DNA of 64,000 bases from Asanoa sp. WMMD1127 (lineage in GTDB: Bacteria; Actinomycetota; Actinomycetes; Mycobacteriales; Micromonosporaceae): positions 124,001-188,000 of the forward strand of contig NZ_JARUBP010000001.1 in the NCBI RefSeq assembly GCF_029626225.1, in the 5' to 3' direction. The position numbers were made by a program, and so were the translations under genes. Positions 24,489-34,907 of this stretch are shown piece by piece. Below the pieces are notes generated by a model. It ran no database searches. It saw only the letters and a list, made by a program, of their open reading frames with translations, and had not been told where the DNA came from. Each line of letters starts with the position of its first letter. Position 1 is the first letter of the stretch.

Positions 24489-25538
24489 ATGGAGTTCGAA
24501 GACTTCGCGCCGAAGCTGACGATGTTGTTGTACGGCGTGATCGGGTTCGTGGTGGTGGTCGGTGGACTGCTGCTGCTGCTCGACGTCGTGCCCAACTACT
24601 TCGCGCGGCGCCGCGAGGCCGCCCTCGTCGCGGCCTCCGTCAGCGGGACGTCCGCGCCCACCGGCCGGGGCGTCCGCAAGCACCGTGAGGGGATGCTGGG
24701 CCTCGCCTTCCTGCTCCCGGCCCTCCTGCTGCTGCTGATCGGCCTGGTCATCCCGGCGATCCGCACGATCATCCTGTCGCTGTTCAACGGCGACAGCACC
24801 GCGTTCGTCGGGCTGCGCAACTACACCTGGATCTTCCAGGAGAACGACATCGTCCGCGTGCTGCTCAACACCGCCGCCTGGGTGGTGCTGGTGCCGCTGC
24901 TGGCCACCTCGGTCGGCCTGCTCTACGCGGTGATGGTCGACCGGGCCCGGTTCGAGGCGGTCGCCAAGTCGCTGATCTTCCTGCCGATGGCCATCTCGTT
25001 CGTGGGCGCCGGCATCATCTGGCGCTTCGTCTACGCGTACCGCGGCGAGGGCGACCAGATCGGCCTGCTGAACTGGCTCTGGGTCACGGTCGGCGGCACA
25101 CCGCAGCAGTGGCTCAACAACCCGCCGTTCAACACGTTCCTGCTGATCGTCGTCATGGTCTGGATCCAGGCCGGGTTCGCGATGGTCATCCTGTCCGCGG
25201 CCATCAAGGCGATCCCCTCCGACATCGTCGAGGCCGCCCGCCTCGACGGCGTGACGCCGTGGCAGATGTTCTGGCGGGTCACGCTGCCGAGCATCCGGCC
25301 CGCCCTGATCGTCGTGGTCGTCACGATCACGATCGCCACGATGAAGATCTTCGACATCGTCCGGACGATGACCAACGGCAACTTCGACACCAACGTCGTC
25401 GCGCTCGAGATGTACAACCAGGCCTTCCGCTACCAGCAGAACGGGCAGGGCTCGGCGCTCGCCGTCTTCCTGTTCATCCTGGTCATCCCGATCGTCATCT
25501 TCCAGATCCGCAACCTGCGCCGTCAGCGGGAGGGCTGA
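24489..25538 (+). CDS. Sugar ABC permease (AglF/MalF-like)
   Basis: A 349-residue permease with about seven hydrophobic segments. An unusual N-terminal membrane segment (about 13-35) is followed by a 30-residue basic cytoplasmic link before the standard six-helix core. The EAA coupling loop reads EAARLDGVTPWQMFWRVTLP. The extra helix makes it resemble MalF/AglF. It pairs with the second permease at 25615. A shared ATPase such as MsiK must be encoded elsewhere, since none lies in the operon. Confidence 0.9.
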   Translation: MEFEDFAPKLTMLLYGVIGFVVVVGGLLLLLDVVPNYFARRREAALVAASVSGTSAPTGRGVRKHREGMLGLAFLLPALLLLLIGLVIPAIRTIILSLFNGDSTAFVGLRNYTWIFQENDIVRVLLNTAAWVVLVPLLATSVGLLYAVMVDRARFEAVAKSLIFLPMAISFVGAGIIWRFVYAYRGEGDQIGLLNWLWVTVGGTPQQWLNNPPFNTFLLIVVMVWIQAGFAMVILSAAIKAIPSDIVEAARLDGVTPWQMFWRVTLPSIRPALIVVVVTITIATMKIFDIVRTMTNGNFDTNVVALEMYNQAFRYQQNGQGSALAVFLFILVIPIVIFQIRNLRRQREG

Positions 25539-25540
25539 AA

Positions 25541-25618
25541 ATGCGTGAGCGAAGCGAGCCCAGCCAACTCAGCCACCGGTGGTCATGCTCCGCCGACCGA
25601 AGGGAGGCGGCGGCATGA
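25541..25618 (+). repeat. Intercistronic repeat forming a 25-codon bridging mini-ORF
   Basis: Two bases after the permease stop, an ATG opens a 25-codon frame beginning MRERSE and containing SQLS, whose TGA overlaps the ATG of the next permease gene (ATGA). A closely similar element occupies the lutA-lutB junction at 51215-51295. Shared DNA features are GAGCGAAGCGAGC-like and CAACTCAGC-like stretches followed by CGGTGGTCAT-type sequence. It looks like a dispersed repeat tolerated between operon genes because it keeps ribosomes moving through. Whether the peptide matters is unknown. Confidence 0.6.
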
Positions 25619-26580
25619 CAACCACCACCCCCGTGCTCGCCGGCGAGGCCACCGCCGAGACCCAGCCCCGCACCGCGGCCGGGCGGGTGCGCAAGCGCCT
25701 CAACAGCCGCACCGCCACGATCGTCTCGATCGTCATCGCGCTGCTCTGGACGGTGCCGACGTTCGGGCTGCTGCTCTCCTCGTTCCGGCCGGAAGACGAG
25801 ATCAAGCAGACCGGCTGGTGGACGTTCTTCAGCGACCCGCAGCTGACGTTCCAGAACTACAGCGACGTCCTCTTCGGACGGTCGTCGTCCTCCGGGCAGC
25901 TCGCCAACTACTTCGTGAACTCGCTGGTCATCACGATCCCGTCGGTGCTGTTCCCGATCGCGTTCGCCGCGCTGGCCGCGTACGCCCTGTCGTGGATCAA
26001 CTTCCGCGGCCGGGACTGGCTCTACATCGCGGTCTTCGCGTTGCAGATCGTGCCGCTGCAGATGGCCCTCGTGCCGCTGCTGAGCTTCTTCTCCCGCGGC
26101 GTCTCGCTGGGCGGCATCACCATCCTGCCGGCCTGGGACCTCGACAACGAGGCGAAGTTCATCCAGGTCTGGTTCGCGCACACCTGCTTCGCGCTGCCGT
26201 TCGCGGTGTTCCTGCTGCACAACTTCATCTCGCAGCTGCCCGGCGAGCTGATGGAGGCGGCCCGGGTCGACGGCGCCGGCCACTCGAAGATCTTCCGGAG
26301 TGTGGTGCTGCCGCTGATCACGCCGGCGCTGGCCTCGCTGGCGATCTTCCAGTTCCTCTGGGTCTGGAACGACCTGCTGGTCGCGCTGATCTTCGCGGGT
26401 GGCGGGCGACAAACGGCGCCACTGACCGTACGGCTGGCGGAGCTGGCCGGCACGAGAGGCGGCGAGTGGCAACGGCTGACGGCGGGCGCGTTCGTGTCCA
26501 TCGTCATCCCGATCATCGTGTTCCTGTCGCTGCAGCGCTACTTCGTCCGGGGGCTGTTGACCGGCAGCGTCAAGGGCTGA
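25615..26580 (+). CDS. Sugar ABC permease (AglG/MalG-like)
   Basis: A 321-residue permease with six membrane segments and an EAA loop reading EAARVDGAGHSKIFRSVVLP. The domain order matches the inner permease of CUT1 sugar importers. I chose the ATG at 25615, which has GGGAGG about eight bases upstream, over a longer in-frame start. The upstream mini-ORF ends on this ATG. Confidence 0.9.
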   Translation: MTTTTPVLAGEATAETQPRTAAGRVRKRLNSRTATIVSIVIALLWTVPTFGLLLSSFRPEDEIKQTGWWTFFSDPQLTFQNYSDVLFGRSSSSGQLANYFVNSLVITIPSVLFPIAFAALAAYALSWINFRGRDWLYIAVFALQIVPLQMALVPLLSFFSRGVSLGGITILPAWDLDNEAKFIQVWFAHTCFALPFAVFLLHNFISQLPGELMEAARVDGAGHSKIFRSVVLPLITPALASLAIFQFLWVWNDLLVALIFAGGGRQTAPLTVRLAELAGTRGGEWQRLTAGAFVSIVIPIIVFLSLQRYFVRGLLTGSVKG

Positions 26581-26622
26581 ACCCCGCCGCGACGGTCCTT
26601 CCACAGGCGAGGTGACGGACCC

Positions 26623-27645
26623 GTGACGAGGATCGACGACGTGGCCCGGCTGGCGGGCGTCTCCACCGCCACCGTGTCCCGGGCGCTGCGCGGCCTGCCG
26701 ACGGTCTCGCAGACGACCCGGGAGCGGGTGCTGGAGGCGGCCGCCCAGCTGGGTTACATCGCCTCGCCCAGCGCCTCCCGGCTGGCCGGTGGCAAGACCC
26801 GGGCGGTGGCGGTGGTCGTACCCCGGATCACGCCGTGGTTCTTCAGCACCGTGGTGGAGGCCGCCGAGGAACGGCTGCACCGGTCCGGCTACGACCTGCT
26901 GCTGTTCAACCTCGGCGGCAGCGAGCACGCCCGGCAGCGCCTGCTCTACACGAGCACGCTGCACAAGCGGGTCGACGCGCTGATGCTGGTCGCGACGCCG
27001 CTGGCCGGGGCCGACTTCGCCGCGGTGGCCAAGCTGGCCCTGCCGGGCGTGACGGTCAGCGCGGGCACCCCGGTGCCCGGCTGGCCCAGCGTGCGGATCG
27101 ACGACCTGGAGACCGCCTGCACGGCCACCGACCATCTGATCTCGCTGGGGCACCGGCGCATCGCCCACATCTCCGGTGACTCCACCGACGAGCTGGCCAT
27201 CTCGACCCACCTGGACCGCCGGCTGGGCTACCAGCGGCGGATGCGGGCGCACGGCATCGAACCCGACCCGGCCCTCGACGTCGAGGCGACGTTCACCATC
27301 GCCGGGGGCGGTCGGGCCACCGCCGAGCTCCTCCGCCGGGGCGAGCCGCCCACGGCGATCTTCGCCGCGTCAGACGAGATGGCGATGGGCGCGATCGCGG
27401 CGCTGCGCTCGGCCGGCCTGCGGGTGCCCGACGACGTCAGCGTGATCGGGGTCGACGACCACGACGTCTCAGGTGTGGTCGGGCTCACCACGGTGGCCCA
27501 GCCGGCGGCCGCACAGGGCCGGATCGCCGCGGAAACCCTGCTCGGGCCGCTGCGCGGCACGGACAGCGGCTATGGTGACCGGTCCGTGGTGCTGCCCACC
27601 CGGCTGGTCGTCCGTGATTCGACGGCGCCACCGCGGGCACACTAG
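26623..27645 (+). CDS. LacI family transcriptional repressor of the agl operon
   Basis: A 340-residue regulator. The N-terminal helix-turn-helix (about 3-50) has VARLAGVSTATVSRALRGLP, a hinge with PSASRLAGGKTRAVAVVV follows, and a periplasmic-binding-like effector domain ends with DDVSVIGVDDHDVSG. GTG start with GAGG upstream. It sits between permeases and the glucosidase, so it most likely controls the operon through the TGCAAGCGCTTGCA palindrome at 22966. Confidence 0.93.
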   Translation: MTRIDDVARLAGVSTATVSRALRGLPTVSQTTRERVLEAAAQLGYIASPSASRLAGGKTRAVAVVVPRITPWFFSTVVEAAEERLHRSGYDLLLFNLGGSEHARQRLLYTSTLHKRVDALMLVATPLAGADFAAVAKLALPGVTVSAGTPVPGWPSVRIDDLETACTATDHLISLGHRRIAHISGDSTDELAISTHLDRRLGYQRRMRAHGIEPDPALDVEATFTIAGGGRATAELLRRGEPPTAIFAASDEMAMGAIAALRSAGLRVPDDVSVIGVDDHDVSGVVGLTTVAQPAAAQGRIAAETLLGPLRGTDSGYGDRSVVLPTRLVVRDSTAPPRAH

Positions 27646-27677
27646 GACTTTTGCCGGCACGAGCTTTGGAGCACCCC

Positions 27678-29288
<1,611 letters not shown>

Positions 29289-29291
29289 CCT

Positions 29292-29330
29292 GTGGCGGCG
29301 CCGGCGGCCTCCACCGCCGGCGCCGGCCAC
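29292..29330. terminator. Terminator between glucosidase and MFS genes
   Basis: GGCGCCGGCGG (29297-29307) pairs with CCGCCGGCGCC (29314-29324), extended by GTGGC/GCCAC across one bulge (29292-29296 with 29326-29330). It lies 4 bp past the glucosidase stop and is convergent with the MFS gene. Confidence 0.8.
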
Positions 29331-29474
29331 GGCCTCAACCCAACCGCGGCGCCGGCGCAGTGGTTCTGCTCTGAGCGTGACCCGGCGCGAAGGCGGCAGC
29401 GGAGCGAAGCGGAGCGGTCCCTGGCGGGAGCTTCGGTCGCGCCCCGGACGAACCCGAGTCAACAGGCTCTTGAT

Positions 29475-30914
29475 CTAGTGATGCGTGTGGTCGGGAGCGT
29501 CGTTGGTCGGCGTCCTGGCCGTCTCCTGCGCGCGTTTCTCCAGCAGTTGGTGCAGGCCGCGGATGTCGCGGGGTGAGGTGCGGGAGGCCAGCCAGTACAT
29601 GATCCCGGTGGGGATGAAGAAGAGCTGGAACGCGGCCAGGCCGATCGAGTAGTTCAGCGGGGACGGGTATTTCGAGGCGAGTACCGCGAACGCGACCGGG
29701 ATCAGGCCGTTGCCGGCCGCGCGGCCGACGCCGTTGGTGAGGTTGCCGAGGCTGTAGACGGTGCCGCGGTACTCCGGCGGGTTGATGTCGGCGATCAGGG
29801 CGAACCAGTTCGGCGAGTTGGCCGACGTGAACGCCAGCGCGACGATCGCGACCAGCAGCGTGAGCCCGACCGTCGGCTCGGTCACGACGCTGGCCAGGGC
29901 GGCGGCGAACACGGCGCCGGTGCCGGCGTCGGCGGGCACGTCGATGCGGAACGGCAGGAAGAACAGCACGAGATAGAGCGGCACGGCGGCCAGGATGCCG
30001 ACGGAGGCGACCAGGGCGCGGCCGCGCAGAGTGCGGCGTTGGAGCTTGTCGCCGAGCAGGCCGCCGAGGATCGACAGGGCGCCGCCGAGCTGGAACAGGG
30101 TCGCGAACACGCTGCCGACGACGACCGCGGTGCTGGCCGAGTAGCCCTGGTCGATCGCCCGCTCGCGGAACAGCACCGGCAGCCAGACGAGCGAGCCGAA
30201 CGCGATCTGGGCCGGCAGTCCCTGGAGCACCAGCCAGACGTTCGTGCGCCGCTGCGTGATGGCGGGCAGGCTCTTGAGGCTGATCCGGTAGTCGTACTCG
30301 TGGCCCTCGGCGATGGCCCCCGCGAGCTCCGGGTCGCTCTGGCCGCGCCGGATGTCGTAGGTGAAGAAGTAGGCGACCGTGGCGACCACGCCGACGACGC
30401 TGAGCACGAGGAACGGGCGGCGCCAGTCGGCCGCGCCGAGTACGCCGCCGAGCAGCGTGCCGAGGAACGTGCCGACGCCCTGCGACAGGCCCCACAGGCT
30501 CATCACCAGTCCCCGGCGTTTCGGCTTGATCAGGTCGCTGACCACGGAGAAGCCGACCGAGCTGACCGCGCCGAGGCCGACCGCGGCGGCGATCTGGGAC
30601 ACGAAGAACAGGAGGTACGTGCCGGCCACCGCGCTGCCGGTCATGCCGGCCGCCCAGAGCAGCGTGCCGATCATCAGCAGCGGCTTGCGGTTGCCCCGGT
30701 CGCCGTAATAGGCCCAGGCCACCGAGGCGACGGCGCTGACGAGGAACGACGTCGCGGTCACGGTGCCGATCAGCCCCTGGGCGACGTCGTACGAGTCGGC
30801 GATCGAGCCGTAGAGCGGCGGCACCAGGCCGACCGCGACGTTGTCGAGCGACGCCAGGACGATGAACACCACGACGCTGTAGATCCGGTGGAACCGGCCG
30901 CCGGTGGTGGTCAT
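29475..30914 (-). CDS. MFS transporter
   Basis: A 479-residue major facilitator with twelve predicted membrane segments. The loop 2-3 motif reads AYYGDRGNRKPLLMIG, matching the G-x-x-x-D-R-x-G-R-R signature in modified form. A middle cytoplasmic loop has EGHEYDYRISLKSLP. The C-terminal tail ends in His-rich DHTHH. Substrate cannot be assigned; it could be a drug, sugar or organic ion carrier. Divergent from nothing; the LysR-like regulator gene ends 35 bp upstream on the same strand. Confidence 0.88.
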   Translation of the reverse strand: MTTTGGRFHRIYSVVVFIVLASLDNVAVGLVPPLYGSIADSYDVAQGLIGTVTATSFLVSAVASVAWAYYGDRGNRKPLLMIGTLLWAAGMTGSAVAGTYLLFFVSQIAAAVGLGAVSSVGFSVVSDLIKPKRRGLVMSLWGLSQGVGTFLGTLLGGVLGAADWRRPFLVLSVVGVVATVAYFFTYDIRRGQSDPELAGAIAEGHEYDYRISLKSLPAITQRRTNVWLVLQGLPAQIAFGSLVWLPVLFRERAIDQGYSASTAVVVGSVFATLFQLGGALSILGGLLGDKLQRRTLRGRALVASVGILAAVPLYLVLFFLPFRIDVPADAGTGAVFAAALASVVTEPTVGLTLLVAIVALAFTSANSPNWFALIADINPPEYRGTVYSLGNLTNGVGRAAGNGLIPVAFAVLASKYPSPLNYSIGLAAFQLFFIPTGIMYWLASRTSPRDIRGLHQLLEKRAQETARTPTNDAPDHTHH

Positions 30915-30949
30915 GCCGGGAGGCTACATCGGCCGCGGGCCCCGGCGAT

Positions 30950-32023
30950 CTAGGTGCGCTGGGTCGGGATGGGTGTGGCGGATGGGAGCCGCGCGCCCGA
31001 GATGCGGTGCGCGCCGCGCTCGAGCGCGCGCACGCCGGCCCGCAGCGCCTCGATCACCGGACGCAGGGCCGCCTGGTGGGCGTCGCGGACGGTCACGCAG
31101 GTCTCCAGGCGCAGCGGCACCGTCCCCGCGTCGATCGGCACCCAGCGGAACCGGTCGGCGTCGCCACCGCCGAACACCATGCCCTCCTTGTAGGGCAGGG
31201 CGACGTCGGACGGCACGACCAGGACGCGCGCGCGTTCCCGCCCGCCTTGGCGGTGGCGGTGCCGCTCGCTGCGGAGCCTGATCACGCTGGTCGCGGTCTC
31301 GTAGGTCTCCATCGCGACGCGGGCGGCCGGGTCCGGGTCGGGGATGCCGGCCGCGGTGATCGCGTCTTCGAGCACGCGGCGGGCGCGCACGTCGCGCGGC
31401 TGGAGAAAGGCCGCATAGTCCCGGACGAGATCGGCGAGCGGCAGCCGGTCGTACGGGTAGTCGCGGTCGATCATCGCCTCGAGCCGGGCCTCGTAGAGCA
31501 GCGTGCTGCGCAGGCCGGGCCGGCGCACCGGGGGGCCGATGATCAGGTGGAACTCGTTGCGCAGGAGGCGGTCGACGGGGTCGCCGAAGAACTGGTGCTC
31601 GGCCCGGTTGTGCTGCGAGAGGTATTCGACGCGGATCTTGTCGCTTTCTTCGGCCGCGCGGAGCTGCTGCTCGGCGAGCGCGATGAACTGGGTGTGGTGG
31701 GGTCCGCAGGCCAGCGTCCAGACGGTCGGCTCGGCCGCGGCGGCGCCGATCCGCTCGTGCAGAGCGACGACCTGGCGGGCGATCTGCAGCACCCGCTCCC
31801 CCGCCGGCGTCAGCAGGTAGCGGCGGTCGACGTTGCGGCGCACCAGCGGCTCGCCGACGTAGCTCTCGACCTTGGAGATCCGGTGCTGCACGGATTGGCG
31901 GCTGTAACCGCCGTGGAGATCGGCCATCCGGCGGGCCGCGTCCTCATAGGAACGCTCTTCGGCGAGCGCGATGAACGCCCGGAAGTCCCACTCATCCAGT
32001 GGTTTCGGGCGCTGTTTTGACAC
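30950..32023 (-). CDS. LysR-like regulator A of a duplicated module
   Basis: A 357-residue regulator. The N-terminal LysR-type helix-turn-helix covers about 10-75 (FIALAEERSYEDAARRM, then YSRQSVQHRISKVES). The effector half (about 95-330) is divergent from standard LysR effector domains, with PTVWTLACGPHHTQF, FGDPVDRLLRNEFHLIIGPP, LADLV and DVALPYKEGM as landmarks. It is clearly paralogous to the regulator at 33012. It diverges from a small helical protein gene. GTG start. Probably acts on the shared intergenic block at 32024-32380. Function of target unknown. Confidence 0.85.
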   Translation of the reverse strand: MSKQRPKPLDEWDFRAFIALAEERSYEDAARRMADLHGGYSRQSVQHRISKVESYVGEPLVRRNVDRRYLLTPAGERVLQIARQVVALHERIGAAAAEPTVWTLACGPHHTQFIALAEQQLRAAEESDKIRVEYLSQHNRAEHQFFGDPVDRLLRNEFHLIIGPPVRRPGLRSTLLYEARLEAMIDRDYPYDRLPLADLVRDYAAFLQPRDVRARRVLEDAITAAGIPDPDPAARVAMETYETATSVIRLRSERHRHRQGGRERARVLVVPSDVALPYKEGMVFGGGDADRFRWVPIDAGTVPLRLETCVTVRDAHQAALRPVIEALRAGVRALERGAHRISGARLPSATPIPTQRT

Positions 32024-32380
32024 TCGCTCAACGTAACGTGACCGGGCTGGCTCCAGAAGTGTCGCATTGACGATATCGAGTGCGCCCGGCCGTCTCCGGG
32101 TGGGCCGTCACGCAGAGAAACCGCTCTCCACCAAACTGTGAGCTGGATCACTTTTGGTTTGTCTTCTGTTATGGACTTGTCTGGATTTATCGCCTGGAGA
32201 GCCACGTTACGTTCCGTCGCGCATTACCCAGCGCGAATCTACTGCAAGCGCACGTTGCAGTTGCTCAAGGACCGGCCGCTCGCGGACGTCATCACGATGG
32301 CGCGAGAGGAGTAGAAAGACAGAACGGCTGCGCCGCCGGGGTTGGCAGCGGCCGTCTGCCCAACCGCCAAGGGAGCCGCC
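32024..32380. promoter_or_regulatory. Divergent control region of module A
   Basis: Non-coding, 357 bp. ACGTAACGT (32032-32040, 9 bp from the regulator start) and ACGTTACGTTCCGT (32204-32217) form an inverted pair. AAGTGTCGCATTGAC (32058-32072), GATTTATC just upstream of ACGTTACG, and GCGCGAATCT after it recur in the module B region. A hairpin with arms about 32324-32331 and 32345-32355 precedes the small gene. Likely promoter/operator plus leader of both genes. Confidence 0.6.
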
Positions 32381-32704
32381 ATGCCCAGCCGGAACCCTCC
32401 CCTCCTCCTCCGCCGCTGGCGCCGCGCCCTGCGCACCCCAGCCTCACACACCGACGGCCCGGGCAACGCACAGCCGGTGCGGCCGGCGCCGCACCTGGAC
32501 AGCGCGGTCACGGAGGTACACGCGGCCCGGGTGGCGATGCGCAACGCCCTGCTCGCCCTCGACCAAGCCTTGGACGACGGCGAACGGATGGACGCGAGCT
32601 TCCGCCGCGTCATCCACGCGGAGATCAGCGGCACGCGCGAAGAAGCCGCCCTCCTCACCGCCCGCCTGGCCACAACACGCGAAAGGTCTCCAGCGGTGCG
32701 CTGA
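32381..32704 (+). CDS. Small helical protein A of the duplicated module
   Basis: A 107-residue basic protein. Residues about 39-100 form the conserved part: LDSAVTEVHAARVAMRNALL, then ALDQALDDGERMD, FRRVIHAEISGTREEAALLT. Predicted mostly helical, with no membrane segment or known domain. The first 38 residues are an Arg/Pro-rich extension absent from the paralogue at 34904. ATG with GGGAG five bases upstream. Its divergent LysR-like neighbour suggests direct regulation. I do not recognise the family; a role as protein partner or small regulator is inference. Confidence 0.65.
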   Translation: MPSRNPPLLLRRWRRALRTPASHTDGPGNAQPVRPAPHLDSAVTEVHAARVAMRNALLALDQALDDGERMDASFRRVIHAEISGTREEAALLTARLATTRERSPAVR

Positions 32705-32769
32705 GGCCCGCGGCGTCCGCCTAGGGGTCTCCGGCCGCCCGCACTGTCGGGCCACTGACTCCTGCGGCG

Positions 32770-32933
32770 CAGTGACGCCCGCAGCATCCGTCCGCGGTTT
32801 TCGGCCGGCGCGCTCACGCCTGCAGCCTCCGACCCCGGCCTCCGGCCGGCGCGCTCACGCCTGCACCATCGGGCCGCGGCCTGCCGCGGGCACAGTGACG
32901 CCTGCAGCATGCGGCCGCGGTCTTCGGCGGCGT
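32770..32933. repeat. Four tandem copies of a 41-bp repeat
   Basis: Units 32770-32810, 32811-32851, 32852-32892 and 32893-32933 are exactly 41 bp each. They share the frame C-x-C/G-T-C/G-ACGCCTGCA near the start and a GGCCGCGG-like centre. A more degenerate unit precedes the first. They occupy most of the 307 bp between small gene A and regulator B (32705-33011), with no other gene seen there. Copies are contiguous without spacers, so not a CRISPR array. Confidence 0.85.
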
Positions 32934-33011
32934 TGCCGCGCAGCGTTGGCTGCGCTCGTGCGTCTGGTCGGTCCGGGTCAGCGCGGCCAGGTCAGGCCGG
33001 CTGGTCCGGAG

Positions 33012-34088
33012 TCAGTCGCTTCGGGACGGACGCTGGACAGGGAGCGCCTTGGTCGGCGAGGCCACCGGTCCGCCCGAGATCGGATGGCGGGCGGCCTCCA
33101 GCCGCGCCACCCCGAAACGCAACGCCTCGATCACCGGACGCAAGACGTTGGCATCGTCCTTCCGGATGGTCACGTACGTCGGCAACCGAAGGGCTCCGGT
33201 GGCGTCATGGACCGGAACCCAGCGGAACCGGTCCGCGCCGCTGCCGCCAAATTCCATGCCGTCCTTGAATGGCTGAGCCACATCCGACGGGAGGACCATG
33301 ACGCGGTCGCGGCCGCCGCGGCGGGGACGCTCCGTGCGCAGGCGCATGACGCTGGCGCCGGCCTCGGTGGTCTCCATCGCGATGCGGACGCTGCCGGGAT
33401 CGACCACCTCCGACCGCCGGATCGCCTCCTCGAGCATCCGGCGGGCGCGGATGTCCTGCGGCTGCAGAAGCGCCTCGTAGCGGGTGACCAGATCCGCGAG
33501 TTGAAGTTCGGCGGCGCGATAACGGCGGTCGATCATGACCTCCAGCTGAGCCTGGTAGAGCTCGATCGAGCGAAGCGCCGGGTTCGCCACGCTGGGGCCG
33601 ATGATCAGCCGGAGTTCCTTGCGCAGGAGCCGATCGACAGGCTCCCCCTGGAACTGGTGTTCCCCGCGATCTGTCCGCTCGAGGTATTCGACCTGGATCT
33701 TGTCGTCGCCGCCGTTCCGTTCGCGGAGCCAGTCGGCCGCGAGCGTGACGAACTGGGTGTGGTGCGGCGCGCAGGCCAGCGTCCACACCGTGGGCTGGAC
33801 CGTGGAAGAGCCGATGCGCTCGTAGAGCGCGACGACCTGCCGCGCGGCGACCAGAAACTCCTCGCCCGCCGCGGTCAGCGAATAGCTGCCGTTGGCCTTG
33901 CGCTGCAACAGCGTCTGATTGACCCAGCTTTGCACCTTGCGGATGGCCCGCCCGACGGATTGGCGACTGTAGGTGTCGCGCGCTTCGGTCAATTGCCGCG
34001 CGGCCGCGTCGTAGGTGCGGTTTTCGGCGACCGCAATGAACACCCGGAACTCCCAATAGGTGGGTTTCTCCCGGTGCATTTCAGCCAC
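33012..34088 (-). CDS. LysR-like regulator B of a duplicated module
   Basis: A 358-residue paralogue of the regulator at 30950. Shared landmarks include the N-terminal helix-turn-helix (FIAVAENRTYDAAARQL, then YSRQSVGRAIRKVQS), PTVWTLACAPHHTQF, EHQF-G-PVDRLLRKELRLIIG, LQPQDIRARRMLEEAI and VLPSDVAQPFKDGMEFGG. The two proteins align over their whole length without large gaps. It diverges from a membrane-protein gene and a small helical protein gene. Start taken at the ATG near 34088 (MAEMHREK); the second Met is an alternative. Confidence 0.85.
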   Translation of the reverse strand: MAEMHREKPTYWEFRVFIAVAENRTYDAAARQLTEARDTYSRQSVGRAIRKVQSWVNQTLLQRKANGSYSLTAAGEEFLVAARQVVALYERIGSSTVQPTVWTLACAPHHTQFVTLAADWLRERNGGDDKIQVEYLERTDRGEHQFQGEPVDRLLRKELRLIIGPSVANPALRSIELYQAQLEVMIDRRYRAAELQLADLVTRYEALLQPQDIRARRMLEEAIRRSEVVDPGSVRIAMETTEAGASVMRLRTERPRRGGRDRVMVLPSDVAQPFKDGMEFGGSGADRFRWVPVHDATGALRLPTYVTIRKDDANVLRPVIEALRFGVARLEAARHPISGGPVASPTKALPVQRPSRSD

Positions 34089-34469
34089 GCGACCAACCTA
34101 TCGTAATTGATTGGTTACGTAAAGTGTCGCCATGACAGTACGGGTCGGTCACATCCCGGAGCGTGATTACTGCCTGTCATTGTCACGCTCAGAGAACGTG
34201 CCGCAGCCAATAAAGTCGAGTCGCGTGCAAACGTCCCCGCAGATGGCCTGATTTATCAGGTTTTAAGGGTAGCAAAAGGTGCAGACTTCTACGTTACGTT
34301 CCGTAAGAGCTACCGAGCGCGAATCTTGTGAAAGCGGGCGTTGCGCGCGCTCAGATAACGGAACGTCATAACGACCGTGAAGGTCACCGATTGGCGGTAC
34401 AAATGCAAGGCGGCTGCTCCGCTTCCACCGGAGCAGCCGCCACACGTCCCGACTGGTTGGAGTCAAAAC
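34089..34469. promoter_or_regulatory. Divergent control region of module B
   Basis: Non-coding, 381 bp, less GC-rich than its flanks. ACGTTACGTTCCGT recurs at 34291-34304, followed by GAGCGCGAATCT as in module A. AAGTGTCGCCATGAC is at 34122-34136. ACGGAACGT (34358-34366) mirrors ACGTTCCGT. A 12-bp hairpin (GGCGGCTGCTCC, 34409-34420, with 34430-34441) precedes the membrane gene's ribosome site, in the same relative position as the module A hairpin. CCTGATTTATCAGG (34247-34260) is an additional palindrome. Confidence 0.6.
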
Positions 34470-34907
34470 GTGCTTGTCCCACACCGTACGCCAGAGCACT
34501 GGCATTTACCCACCCCCTTCTCCACCGCCGACGGTGGGCCGATCAGCCTGCGTCTTCCTCGGCCGAACCTCTATTGGCTCGTCTTCGTCGTCGGCTGGAT
34601 CAACGTGGCGGAAGCCGCGCTCACCGCGCTCGAAATGCAGCATCACACACTGGTGAGGATCGCAGCGCACAGCGTGTCCGTCGTGCTGGCGACCATCTCG
34701 ACCTGGGGCGTCAACCGTGTCGCGGATCCCGGGCGTTTCGCCCGCAGCGGCACCATCATCGCCGCCTTGCCGGCCCTGTACCTGCCGGCGCACCCCGGGC
34801 CGCTGCTGGAACCGACGCTCTTCGTCGGAGGCGCCATCCTGCTCACCGCAGCCGGCGAGATCGGCTACCGGCTGAGCAAGGAGTGCGGCTGCGGAGCGCG
34901 GTCGTGA
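34470..34907 (+). CDS. Small four-helix membrane protein of module B
   Basis: A 145-residue protein with four hydrophobic segments (about 34-54, 61-82, 94-110, 115-133) and a Cys-containing basic end (KECGCGARS). No known family. I chose the GTG at 34470 because GGAG lies seven bases before it and because a strong leader hairpin (34409-34441) falls just upstream; a longer frame to 34377 would run through that hairpin. Its stop overlaps the start of small gene B (GTGA), so the two are translationally coupled. No counterpart exists in module A. Confidence 0.65.
   Translation: MLVPHRTPEHWHLPTPFSTADGGPISLRLPRPNLYWLVFVVGWINVAEAALTALEMQHHTLVRIAAHSVSVVLATISTWGVNRVADPGRFARSGTIIAALPALYLPAHPGPLLEPTLFVGGAILLTAAGEIGYRLSKECGCGARS

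Noticed and set aside
29380-29440. GC-rich repeat-like stretch with GGAGCGAAGCGGAGCG after the glucosidase
   Set aside because: Shares short words with the bridging repeats but not their order, and contains no bridging frame. Low-complexity similarity only.
32770-32933. Possible CRISPR array
   Set aside because: The 41-bp units are contiguous without spacers, diverge from each other, and no cas gene is present.
34377-34469. Earlier start (GTG at 34377) for the four-helix membrane protein
   Set aside because: It would translate through a strong leader hairpin (34409-34441) that has a counterpart in module A, while the GTG at 34470 has a properly spaced GGAG.
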